Assembly: GCF_030272615.1 (NCBI RefSeq)
Contig: NC_081405.1
Span: 470,014,008 to 470,078,007, forward strand
Source: Cryptomeria japonica
Lineage: Eukaryota > Streptophyta > Pinopsida > Cupressales > Cupressaceae
Direction of reading: 5' to 3'
DNA length: 64,000 bases
The notes under the pieces were generated by a model. It searched no databases and was not told the DNA's origin. It worked only from the letters and a program-made list of their open reading frames with translations. The position numbers were made by a program, and so were the translations under genes. Shown here piece after piece: positions 32,377-43,900 of this stretch (the stretch's first letter is position 1; every line of letters starts with the position of its first letter).

Positions 32377-35195
32377 ATGGCATTCATTCATAGATTCGAC
32401 CGTGTCCGCCGATTCCAGAGGCCAGCAGATGCAGGAGAGCCGGTAAGTACCCAAAAACCTCCTCGTACTTTCACGCATTTCGAGTTTTGTCATAAATGCA
32501 TGTTTAGGAGCAATAAATGCGCTAGGAATAGGATAGTTTAAAAGTGCAAAAACGCGCAACCGCGTCTGTGTCAGCGCCAGGCGCGTCTGTGTCCATCAGG
32601 CGCGTCTGTGTCGGGTCCAGGCGCGTCTGTGCCTGGAACCGCGTTTGTGTTGAATGCGGACGCGTTTGTGAAATGTAGCAGCGTCTGTGATTTTTAATAG
32701 CGTTTATGTCACGTAGGGACGTCTGTGTTCCCTGGTCGCATTTGTGTCTGGCATAGGCACATTTGTGTTCAGAAAGCGCGTCTGTGTTGCAGAGGCGCGT
32801 GTATGCAGTCTATAAGCGTGTTTATGAGTTAAAAGCATGTGTGTGTTGAAAAAGTGCGTTTGTGTGTTTAAATGCATGGTTTTAGTCTTTTAGGTCAAAT
32901 CGGCAGTTCTGTGATGAACATACGCTGTCGATTGGATAAGCTGCTGAGAGGATACACTCAAGCAGGTCCTCTGGGAAGATTAGGATAGATTAAGGCACTT
33001 TGTGATGAACAGGGAGCACCAGGATAGGCAGCACTTTGTGATGAACAGGGAGTGCGAATGTGAGTGACACTTTGTGATGAACAGGGAATGTCACACACGT
33101 AGTACTTTGTGATGAACAGGGAGCACTACTTAGGGTAGATAGCAACACTTTGTGATGAACAGTGAGTGTCACTAGGGTAGATAGCCATATGCATTTAGGT
33201 AGCGAGTAGCATTTTGTGATAAACAGTGAATGCCATGATAACTGACATGATTGAGTTGCTTGACTGCAGGAGTATTTGCCGATGCTGGAGTCACGGGAGA
33301 GATTCCCATCGACTCAGAGACTGCGACCAGAGTTGTCGATCCAGGGCATAATTTCCATTGAGGAGATGGGTCTCACACATATGCTCTATGTGCCCGAGTT
33401 TCGGGCAAACATGGGGTTGCTGACTGCGTTGGCCGAGAGATGGCACTCAGAGACATGCACGTTTCACCTGCCGATGGGTGAGATGACAGTGACATTAGAG
33501 GATGTATATAGGATTCTACATGTTCCTATTGATGGAGAGTTGATTCCCTACGACCGTGATGGTGACAGGGAGGCATTGAGACGGGTTTTTCAGGATCCTG
33601 AGTTGGAGATGCGAGCAGGTCATGTAGCCTGGGACACCATGACTGCCACAGGATTAGCATTGCCGGCAGTTGTTGGGGGAGTCATCAGTGGATATTTGTG
33701 TCCAGACAGGGCCACACGAGGATTGGCGGTGGGTTGGGGAGGGGCATTGGAGACGCTGATGGCAGAGCACACTAGGTATGCATGGGGGCCATGTGTCCTA
33801 GCACATTTGTATTATGAGCTGCATCAGTTTGTATACCATGGATCAGTGGGTTTGGGCTGCGGTGTGACTCTCTTGCAGGTGTGGGCCTATGAGCACCTTC
33901 CCATCACATGGCCGATTCACTTCAGAGGCAGAGGACAGGGACAGAGTTTCGTGCACCTGTATGCCATGATTACATCCCAGCCTTGGATTGGGAGATTGGA
34001 GCACTGGAGGAGAGTTATTGATGATATTGACATGGTGATCTGGAGGCCGTATCTAGGATGCGAGGAGTGGGAGGATGACGCAGTGGAGCTGCCCTACACC
34101 TTCCAGAGTAGGTACCTGATTGGGCGGACGCCCTATATATTAGAGAGACAGCTGGTGGACAGGGTATGCAGGCAGTTTGGGCGGATCCAGCGGATGCCAC
34201 GAGGCTCGGGCATGTATGCCCGTACGGTCAGAGATCAGGTGCAGTTTGGCCCACTGCTATCATATGATCAGGCAGTGATGCAGCTAGCAGAGATGATGTC
34301 GATGCCATGGGACATGTGGCCAGAGGTAGATGATGCAGGGATGGACGCAAAGTACTCTGTGTACTGGGCAGAGCATCCATTTCCTAGATTGACAGATCCA
34401 GCAGAGCCAGTGGATGGAGAGGGTGGAGGAGAGGATGATGATGGAGGAGGGGATGGAGGTAGGGGCCGGCGGAGGCGGAGGGGAGTGGTGGGAGAGAGGC
34501 GGGTGGCACCTCGGAGGGAGGGAGGACAGGAGAGAGCAGCTCCAGTGGTGAGAGGATGGGGTGGACTGCCCCTACAGGTGCCAGCAGCACAGGGTCCCAG
34601 AAAGGGACAGAGACAGGTGTAGCCAGAGGGACAGAGACAGGTACAGCCACAGGTACCTATACAGGCACAGGGACAGGCACCTGTAGAGGAGGAGCCACAG
34701 GCAGGGACGGAGAGCGGAGACTCTAAGGAGGATGAGGTGGTGAGGCTGCGGGAGATCTGCCAGGGCCAGGCAGATGAGATTGAGGATTTGGTTTGAGAGA
34801 GGAACCACCTCAGGATCAGGGTCCGAGACACAGAGCGGGAGAGGGATCAGGCCATCCAGAGATACACAGAGGCCGAGACAGCTCTGAGGGCAGGTAGGCG
34901 GGCAGCAGAGGATGCAGGGGCAGGCTACGCATATGTTTTGCGAGCTGGAGAGGAGATCGCCTACTGGAGGGATCTATACTATGCAGCCGTGCCAGCAGAT
35001 CAGCGGGCTAGGAGCTTCCATAGATCGTCGCGCACAGCGACGGCTACGGGAGGGAGTCGCAGGAGACAGGCATCCAGCGGTGGGGTCATGGGGCCTCCAC
35101 CACCACCAGAGAGACAGGGGGATCCTGGGGCGGGTCCATCTACAGCTCAGACTCCGTCGAGGCGAGGCGGCTCCGAGGGAGGGAGTTCCTCATAG
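32377..35195 (+). CDS. Antisense plant mobile domain (PMD) protein of Tat-1, spliced
   Basis: Plus strand, opposite to gag-pol. Exon 1: ATG at 32377 (GCGATGG context) to 32442, 22 codons, MAFIHRFDRV.... Intron 32443-33269 has donor GTAAGT and acceptor TGACTGCAG, phase 0. Exon 2 opens EYLPMLESRE and carries the PMD (PF10536 type): FHLPMGEMTVTLEDVYRIL, IDGELI, CPDRATRGLAVGWGG, CVLAHLYYELHQFVY, LLQVWAYEHLP, YAMITSQPW, MVIWRPY. After about residue 390 come acidic Glu/Asp/Gly, Arg-rich and Gln-rich segments, a coiled coil and a Pro/Ser tail ending at 35195. In-frame TAG (34620-34622) and TGA (34794-34796) interrupt the tail, so the present product would be about 470 residues with the domain whole. 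GC content is far above the surroundings. PMD genes occur in hosts (MAIN/MAIL1 type) and in plant transposons; role here unknown. Confidence 0.87.
32563..32880 (+). repeat. GCGTCTGTG motif array in PMD intron
   Basis: About 18 copies of GCGTCTGTGT and variants (GCGTTTGTG, GCATTTGTG, GCGTGTTTATG), spaced about 15-22 bp, more diverged toward 32880. One copy, CCAGGC..GCCTGG at 32614-32633, is itself a perfect stem. Same motif as the Tat-1 gag leader arrays but on the other DNA strand. Confidence 0.88.
32902..33233 (+). repeat. Array of covarying hairpins with TTGTGATGAACA loop
   Basis: Seven copies of a core TTGTGATGAACAGGG (first: TCTGTGATGAACATA). Flanking arms are complementary but differ between copies: GGCAG/CTGTC (32902-32929), GCACT/AGTGC (33031-33055), GTGACA/TGTCAC (33064-33094), GTAGT/ACTAC (33099-33129), ACACT/AGTGT (33145-33169), GCATT/AATGC (33209-33233). 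The copy at 32995-33020 does not pair well. This is compensatory change, which points to a conserved stem-loop. Confidence 0.85.
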
Positions 35196-35660
35196 CTATA
35201 GTGGGCTCCCATTGTATCAGTATATGTACCATTATTGTATTGTAGACACCTGCGGGTGATTCTTTTGTAGCTATATGATTCTTTTGACATCATTGTATTA
35301 TGACACATTTGATTATATATGAGATGATTCATTTTTGCGGTAGCTATATGCATGTGTACCTTATGTGATGAGATGTTCTTATGTGATACCTGTTTTATGA
35401 TATGGATGCTTATATGATGCAATGCAATATATTTTTGTTCTTTTATGTTGTATATGTGATGCATGATGCAAATGTAAATGTATGTAATGCAAATGAATAT
35501 GATAATGCAAATGATTATTTACTTAATGAAAATGTGAGATGTGCTAACATGTGTTGTATGCAGGATGTGATGCAATTGTGATATCTATATGTATGTATGA
35601 AATGCTTATATGTGGTGATGCAGGTGTAACTATATGAAATGCAAATGTTTTTTTGGTGTG
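35196..35660 (+). other. ATGCAAATG-rich region after the PMD gene
   Basis: Dense irregular ATGC, ATGCAAATG and TATATG words, no ORF. Likely the PMD 3' untranslated and polyadenylation region, with microsatellite-like expansion (inference). Confidence 0.5.
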
Positions 35661-36934
35661 TCATTATACTCAGTCATGTGATAGCGGGCTACGCGGACTC
35701 GAGAAGGACAATGGAAGTCAATCAAGAAAGGGGGATGGAAGACAGAAGATATGAACATGAAAAGAGCTTCTTGTGCGTTATCATCATTGAGCTTTATTAT
35801 GGCAGAATAGGTTATGACAATCGAGGCATTTGTTTGGCCCAGAAAGTCATTGTACCTGTTTGCATGGAGATAAGACAGTCACAAACAAGGAATGCCCCAG
35901 TTCATACTAAACTCACAGCGTCCTCATATCCTTGGACAAGTCATAGCCTTACTAAAAGACAATCCACAGACAGCAAATGCAAATAGGTGACGATACCCCA
36001 TCCTCGCCTTTCTAGTCAAAGACATCCTGGAGATAGAATCTCTAGTCAAAGACATCCTGGAAAAGCTAAAAGACATGTCACCAAAAGATAAAATCAAAAG
36101 AAAACCAAGACTCGACACCAACATCCACTGTAGTCCTCAAGTTTAGTGTCTCTTGTCACTTGTTTAAGTCTTATTCGATTGTGGTCACAATGTTCACTTT
36201 CACAAAAAGGATAGATAGCACTGAACCATAATGTTGTCTGAGTCTGTTGAAAGATTTGATTTTGTTGAAGCTCATTGTTGCTGCTGTGTCTTATCTAAAA
36301 CTGACTGAATCCATGAAACTGATACTTTATTGCGGAGAAGGCGGAACTTTATTGCGGATCTGCGATGCAAATGCTGCTTTATTGCGGATTGTGCGTGGAT
36401 AGACTGAAGAAAGCTGAAAGAAACTGTACTCCTCGAAACATGTGATGTTCTCAGTTCCACACCCATTACTAGACGTAGGAATTGGCCGTAATCACAGATA
36501 GGATCTGATTTAGTATGGATGGAAAAGGGAGTGAAAGGGGAGGGTTATGGATGGCTAACCAATCTTAGGTAGATCAATAACAAGCCATGATGGGAATGGG
36601 CAAATTTATTGTGAGCGAATAAGTTGTGAGTGTGTGCAAAGTGAAAGGATGAAAGTGAATCCTGAAGGAGGGAGGAGCAAAGTCCCTACGCATGGCGCTG
36701 GGAACCCAGTTTTCACCATGGTACTTGCCCAGGGCGCCACTGAAGTGGTTTTCACCGTTGGACGAAATTATTTCTCTTTACTTTTTTCAATTTTTCAATT
36801 TTTTTGCTGTCACAAGGCGCCTGTTTGCCAGGTTTTCACCAAGTAACGATTTTTTTTTGTTTTTATAATTTTTTTGTATTTTTGATTTTTTTTTTGATTT
36901 TTTTGTATTTTTGAATTAGGATGTTCCGAAGAGC
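35661..36934. other. Tat-1 spacer between pol end and PMD 3' side
   Basis: No domain. Repeats of GATTTCTAGTCAAAGACATCCTGGA near 36010-36062, CTTTATTGCGGA three times at 36325-36380, GGTTTTCACC words at 36707, 36752 and 36830, and a T-rich tract at 36848-36913 (A-rich on the gag-pol strand) just downstream of the pol stop. Confidence 0.6.
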
Positions 36935-39652
36935 TTATGTGTAGAACCTGCGAAGGTGCATGCTGTTGATAGGATCCTCCAAGGGTTCACCTTCTGTAGT
37001 TGAGAGCTGATATGCCCCAGATCCATATACCGCTATGATGATGTAAGGACCAAGCCAGTTTGGTTCGAACTTGCCCTTCTTATCTCTGTCTTGTTGATTC
37101 TTGGGGTTCTCTCTGAGTACTAAGTCACCTACCTCAAATGTGCGAGGCTTGACCTTGTGATTGTAACTGCGACTCATTCATTGTTGGTAAGCCTTGAGAT
37201 GATTAAAAGCAGTGTGCCGTCGTTCCTCCAGCAGTTCTAGTTCTTGTAAGCGAGAGACCCTGTAGTCTTCATTGTTGATTATGTTTCTCAAGGAGACCCG
37301 TAAAGAAGGTAACTCGACCTCAATAGGCAAGATGGCTTCAGCACCGTAGACAAGTGAGTAGGGTGTAGCTCCTGTAGGTGTGCGGACACTGGTACGATAG
37401 GCCCAAAGTGCTGGATTGAGTTGGACATGCCAGTTACGGCCAGCGTCGTCGACTGTCTTTTTAAGGATTTTGAGAATTGTTTTATTAGACGCCTCAGCTT
37501 GGCCATTACCTTGGGGGTAGTATGGTGTGGAGAAACGGTGAGAGATATGAAAGCGCTCACAGAGTTCACGAACATCCTGGTTCTTGAAAGGACGCCCGTT
37601 ATCGGTGATAATGGAAGTAGGAATCCCGTATCGGCAAATGATGTAGTTCAGGATGAAAGTAGCGATTTGTTTCCCAGTAACTTGTGTGAGAGGCACGGCT
37701 TCAATCCACTTTGTGAAATACTCTGTGGCTGTGATAATGAATTTATGTCCGTTGGAAGAAGGAGGGTGAATCTTGCCTATGAGATCGAGTCCCCACTGAC
37801 AAAAGGGCCAAGGAGATGCAAGTGGCTGTAGTTCCTGTGCTGGTGCATGTATAAGGTCTCCATGAATTTGACACTGCTTACACTTCTTGACAAACTGATA
37901 TGCATCTTTTTCCATAGTAGGCCAATAGTATCCAGTCCTCATGAGTCTCTTGGCCAAGGTAGGACCACTAGTATGCGGACCACATATCCCTTCGTGTACT
38001 TCTCGTAACGCAATTTGAGCTTCGTCACTCTCTAAACATCTAAGAAGGGTGCCATCTAGACCTCGTCGGTATAGAATATCAGCTAGGATAACGTATCGGG
38101 AGGATTGGCGGATGAAAGTGCGGCGTTGGTTGTTCGATAAATCGGGAGGTAAGATGTTGTCGCGAAGGTATGTGAATATGGAACCATATAACTGGGATTC
38201 AGGACCAACAACACATATCATTTCCGTAGGAGTGATCTCATATGACGGAATCAGCAAGTTGTCAACCAGGAACCCATAACGAGTCTCATTTTGCGGTAGA
38301 TCAATGAGCGAAGCAATTGTAGCCATGGCATCAGCAGCACGATTCTGTTCTCTCGGTATCTGCTCAAACTCTATCTTTGCAAAGTGCTGTTTCAGATCAT
38401 CTACCAGTTGTTTGTAAGGCATTAGCTTTTCATCTTTTGTTTGATAATCATCAGTTGCTTGACGGATGACAAGTTGAGAATCGCCAAAAACACGAAGTTC
38501 CTGGATCTTCCACTGAACTGCAATTCTTAGCCCCGTTGTTAATGCCTCGTATTCCGCTATATTGTTGGTGCATGGAAATGATAAGCGGTATGACTTTGGT
38601 ATAGAATCACCTTGGGGAGTTATAAAGAGTATACCCGCTCCTGCCCCATGTTGTGTGTATGAGCCATCAAAGTATAGTTGCCATGGCTTTGCAGGTGATA
38701 TTGTTAGAATGGACTCATCTGGAAATTCGGACTGTAGAGGAACATCATCTATCATGGGAGCATCTGCCAGTTGATCTGCGATGGCTTGTCCTTTGATTGC
38801 TTTTCTGTCCACGTATTCAATGTCGAATTCACTCAAAATCATTACCCACTTGGCCAGTCGCCCAGTAAGTGTAGCTTTGTTGAGAAGATATTTTAGTGGA
38901 TCAATTCTGGCAATCAACTTGGTCTTGTGAGTAAGCATGTAATGTCGTAATTTTTGTGAAGCGAAGACCACAGCGAGACATGCACGCTCAATTGGTGTGT
39001 AGTTTAGCTCATATCCCACCAATGTGCGACTGATATAGTAGACTGCTTTTTCCTTGCCGTCAGGTATTTGTTGTGCTAGGAGTGCCCCCAGTGCTGTTGG
39101 AGTAGCTGATATGTAAAGTAGCAATGGTTGATCTTGAATTGGTGTCATCAAAACTGGCGGGTTCAAAAGATAGTCTTTGAGTGCCTGAAAAGCCTGTTGA
39201 CAGTTCTCATCCCATTTGAATTTGATGTTTTTGTGTAGCAGGTGCTGGAAAGGATTGCACTTATCTGCAAGTTGTGCTATGAATCTTCGTATGGACTGGA
39301 GTCTCCCTTGTAAAGACCGAAGTTGACTGATATTCTTGGGTGGCGGCATGTCCAAGATAGCCTTGACTTTTGCTGGATCCACTTCTATTCCTCTTTTAGA
39401 CACAATGAATCCTAGGAGCTTCCCGGAGGTTACTCCAAAGACACATTTCTTTGGGTTTAATCTTACCTTGTATTTTTCCAGCCTATCAAAAGTAACTGAA
39501 AGTATATCCAAGTGTGTATTTCTGTCTATTGATTTAACCAAAAGGTCGTCAACATAATCTTCCACCGTTACATGCATGAGATCATGGAAGATAGTAGTCA
39601 TGGCTCGTTGATATGTGGCACCTGCATTTTTTAGCCCAAAGGGCATGACATT
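36935..39652 (-). pseudogene. Tat-1 pol, second part: RT palm/thumb, RNase H, archaeal-type RNase H, integrase
   Basis: Continues the gag-pol frame after the TAG at 39653-39655. Order: RT (MPFGLKNAGATYQ, VEDYVDDLLVKS with the catalytic Asp pair), RNase H (IERACLAVVFASQKLRHY, DPLKYL), a second RNase H (YFDGSYTQHGAGAG, AEYEAL, GDSQLVI, NRAADAMA, all four acidic residues present), integrase zinc finger (HEGICGPH...CKQC), catalytic core (GLDLIGK, ITDNGRPF, GQAEASNKT: D, D, E present) and the C-terminal GPY-type module (NWLGPY...YQLSTTEG...LRRFYT) ending at a stop at 36935. A TGA at 37178-37180 separates the last 80 codons, probably from CGA. Apart from the stops there is no frameshift. Confidence 0.93.
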
Positions 39653-40975
39653 CTAGCAGAAGGTTCCCCATGGACAAGTGAATGATGTTTTATGTTGATC
39701 TTCAGGTGCAATCTTGATCTGATTATATCCAGAAAATCCGTCCATTAAAGATAACATCTCATGGCCTGCTGTGAGATCAACAATTAAATCAATGTTTGGT
39801 AATGGGAAATCGTCCTTCGGACAAGCCTTGTTGATATCCCTAAAGTCTGTACATATTCGGATGCTACGATCTGGTTTGCTAACAGGTACTAAATTGGAAA
39901 TCCATTCAGGATAATCAATTGGGCGTATGAATCCGACATCCAATAATTTCTCCAGCTCTGCCTTGACTAGCAATGCCACCTGTGGATGCATTTTCCTCAA
40001 TTTCTGTTTTACTGGTTTTGCCCCCGGTTTGACTGTTAAATGATGCATTACTAAGTCGGGGTCTAGTCCAGGCATATCAGCATAAGACCATGCGAAGTTG
40101 ACTTGTCGTTCCTTAAAGAAGCTTATGAACCTTGCTTTCTCGGCCTCTGTCAATGATTGAGCCAAAAATATGTTGTGTGGAACCTCTGCTGTACCAATGT
40201 TTGTCTTTATAGTCTCCTCTACCAACATGGATGATTTTTCCTCGTATGATGCTGGGAGAATGTCGAGCCTTCCATCTTCGGGCACCTCAGAGAGGTTTTC
40301 ACCCTCAGATACGTCCTTTCTTTTTACTTTTTTAGAGTCAGAGAGCACCACAGTGTGGTTTTCGCCATAAGACCCTTGTTTTGTTTTTATTTTCACATTT
40401 TTGCGACTAGAAGGCCCGACACCCTCACCAAAGTATGCCATGTTATTAAGCTCTATGGCATATCCTGCTTTATGGTCTCCAAGAGGAAGATCATCGCGAA
40501 TGCCAAGATAATCAACAATAGCTTCGTCATTTTGAAATGTATCAAACTGTGGTGGTCCATCCTGATCCCAGTCAATGAGTTGGGGGTGAACGAGGGGAAG
40601 GTCTTTAGTGTTTTTAGAGTCCGCAAGGCTAATAGTGAAGATGTGGTTATATTCAGGTATGTCAAGGTAGTCATCGAGGTCGTCAATGGCACTCTCCTCA
40701 TCAGTGTCGATCGTGAGTGAGTCCAAATTATCATCACTAGTAGCACCCTCAGGAACAGGTGTCCTCATCCTATGTGATCCTGACCTAGGGCCTTGAAACG
40801 AAGCTTGTGCGGGATCCTTATGGGTCGGTTCTTGACCGACTCTGAATTTCTTGTAAAACTCCTCCTCCTCTGTAGGTTCATCTGGCTCTCTAAATGTCTC
40901 ATTGAGTTCATAGTCGCTGGAGGATTTGTCTGAACCCCATTCCCACTCATTGGAGTCTATGGAATAATTATCCTC
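39653..40975 (-). pseudogene. Tat-1 pol, first part: linker and RT fingers
   Basis: In the same frame as gag-protease, entered through the TAA at 40976-40978. An acidic linker (about 190 codons, EWEWGSDKSSSD..., TIDTDEESAIDDLDDY) leads to the RT N-terminus: FAWSYADMPGLDP, HPQVALLVKAELEKLL, GFIRPIDYPEWISNLV, RICTDFRDINKACPKDDFPLPNID, SLMDGFSGYNQI, FTCPWGTFC. The first catalytic Asp of RT is in SLMDG. A TAG at 39653 then replaces the Tyr usually found before NVMPFGL. That stop lies inside the RT fold and would abolish activity without recoding. Confidence 0.92.
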
Positions 40976-43900
40976 TTATTGAACTTCAGCCACTTTGACT
41001 CGCCATATCTGTTTTGTTCTCTTATTTTGAATCTTGGGATTTAGAAAACCAAGCCCCCTAGAGCGTTCCCTTCTTGTAGTTAGCTCAGGTTGTAGAGGCT
41101 CCATGACACCTTCTTTGCGTAGTCCGAGAGGACTCTTTCCATCATACCCAAATCTTTGTAGAATTTTGAAACCTTTGCCATAGTTCTCACAGGGTATTAT
41201 AATTTGATCACGTGTATCATCTTCAGCGTCCTTATATAGCATTTTATATAAAGTTTCTTCCTCTAGTTCGCCCCATTTTTGAAAGACGGTAGGATCCCAT
41301 TTGAGTAGCATGATGGAGATTTGCTTATTAGGATGTGGCCTCCCATATTCCTTGGGGGAGTTCATGACTTGTCGTAAGAACATTGTTTGATTCAGAGTGT
41401 ATTCTCCCATGCCTTTGTCTTGAAACTTGGCTCTAAGTTCACCTTGTTTGGATGTCGAGGGCTTTAATGACTCAGGATCAATATATGCTGAAGAAGGAGT
41501 AGCCTCACGATTGCTAGGAATGATAGTCTCGGTATGTGATCTCAAGTTATTGCAATATATGAATGGATTTGGATCACCATTGACCGTTACCTCGACTCCA
41601 TTATGAGGAAACTTTATGCACTGATGGTACGTCGATGGGACTGCCCTCATTTCATGAATCCATGGACGTCCTAGCAATATGTTATATGTGAGGTCTAGAT
41701 CCAGGACTTGACAAACCACGTCCTTCGTGACTGGCCCTATTCTTAGTGGTAAGATGACCGTGCCCTTGGACGAACGCTCTTCATCATCATAAGCCTTAAT
41801 AGTGATTTGGTTCATAGAATTCACAGCTTTGTCAGAATATCCCAATTGTCTGATGGTGCTCAATGTACAAATATTAAGACCTGCTCCTCCATCTATCAGG
41901 ACTCGCTTTATTCGGTGTTTATGTATGAAGGCTTCAATGTGTAGAGGTGCATTATGAGGCTGACTTATGGAGGCGTCATCGGCTTCTGTGAATGTGAGGG
42001 AGTGTGGAACAGATAGGTATCCCACCATGGCTTGAAACTGATCCACGTTCAGATCAGTAGGGACAGCAGTATCTCTCAAGGTTTTATCAAGGATAGCTTT
42101 ATGTGCAGGAGATATGCGTAAGAGCTCAAGAATAGAGATGAGTGCGGGTGTTTTCCCTAATTGCTCTACAAGGTCGTACTCAGGCTTAGTTGACGGAAGA
42201 TTGGTATTCTTAGTAGAGGTACCTGGCAATGTGATCTTACCTCGACGGGTTGTAACATGACATTCGGAGGTAGATGTGGACGAAGATCCCACACCTTTTA
42301 GGACAATTTTGGGTCGCTGAGGAGGATTCTCAGGATTTTTATTTTTGATAGTAATGGTAGAAATATGATTGTCCATTGAGATGTGATTAATAGTGGAATC
42401 ATAATTGTAAGATGCTCTGGTGTAATTGGCTTGATCATCTGTGACTTTGCCTTTTCCCTTGTCATGTTTTGGGAATGGTTCCTTAAACACCTCATGCTCT
42501 TGATTAGATGAATGTCCCTCAATCTCAATATCTCCTCTGTCAATGAGATCTTGTACAATGTTTTTCAATCGATGGCAATTACTTGTCTTATGACCCTTGC
42601 TCTTATGAAATTCGCAATATTCATCATCATTCCACCAATTCGGTTTGACCTTTGGTTCATATGGAGGAAAGTCTGGGACCGTGATCACTTTGTTTGCTAC
42701 AAGCTTTTTGAATACTGATTCAAGTGGTTCTCCCAATGGAGTATATTTCCTTCGTGGTTTAGCAGCCGTTTGATTGTTCACTTGATTGTTGGTAGAACTT
42801 GATCCAGAAAAGACGAACTTTGGTCTCACTATGTTGGCATCAACAACACCATCATTAACTGTGTTCTTGTTCTTGTTCCAAAATTTTGGTTTGTCCTTTC
42901 CCTTAAAGTCCTCTTTGTTTTCTTTGAATAGTTTGATAACTCCTTGTTCAATCAAGACCTTTTCTGTTGCTAGGCCCTTTTCAATGACATCCTTAAATGT
43001 AGACAAACAAGCTTTTCTGAGATCATAGCCAATAGCCTTGTTAACATTTTGTGTGAACATCTCCACCATTTGTTTCTGCGGGATTTCACAAGAGCATCTG
43101 CTAGCTAAGTTTCTCCACCTTTGTAAAAATGACGCAAAAGATTCTCCTTCTTTTTGTTTCGTATTGCACAAGGTAGTAACTGAGACATCTGTTTCAATGT
43201 TGTAAGAAAAATGCTGAATGAATGCTTCTGCTAAGTCGCCCCATGACTTAATACCAGGAGGTAATTGAGAAAACCATTCCATCGCTTGATCTCCTAAGCT
43301 CTGTGGGAACAACCTCATTAAGTATGTTTCTTCTGCGGCTACCTCAATGCAAGCTGTGAAGAATTGTCTTATATGTGCCTTGGGGTCTCCTCTCCCTCTA
43401 TATTTGTCAAATTTTGGCGTTGCAAAGTGCGGAGGAAACGGAGGCATTGGAATGCTCTTATCAAAGGGATAAGGGCATATATCTCTCATAGTATATGTGG
43501 GTTTTGATGTGCCCATGTCTTCCACTTTCTTTTGTAGATCTCTAATTTGTTGCTCCAAATTATTTTCGGGAGGAGATGGATTTCTTGTAGCATACCCCAT
43601 GTTTGAAATACCCATTTGAGGAGGAACTTGTTGCATATATGGATGATACTGATCGTAGACATGTCCATATGGAGGTCTATATTGTTGCGACATATATGGA
43701 GCACTTGGCATAATTTCTTGTTGAGGGACCCCATATCTGTTTTGTGTGTATAAACCATATTCAATAGGCCTTTCATTTTCCATTGTGTTGCCCCCAATTT
43801 TGACATGAGGTCTCCTTGTGTCAAAATTTTGAGGATGTCCTTGTGTATCCACTTGTCTTAATTGACCCATATCTTGAGCATGTGTTTGAACATAAGGCCT

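Larger units (their letters stand above)
32443..33269 (+). other. Intron of Tat-1 PMD gene
   Basis: 827 bp, GTAAGT...CTGCAG. Removing it joins two phase-0 exons. It contains two ordered arrays: GCGTCTGTG motifs (32563-32880), then covarying hairpins (32902-33233) ending 36 nt before the acceptor. Confidence 0.78.

Noticed and set aside
32911-33233. Cluster of C/D-box snoRNAs (GTGATGA resembles a C box)
   Set aside because: No matching CTGA D boxes at proper spacing and units are only about 25-40 nt; the covarying hairpin explanation fits better.
34268-34831. 187-codon minus-strand Ser/Leu/Pro-rich frame
   Set aside because: Reverse-strand shadow of the GC-rich PMD tail; no domain and no conservation cue.
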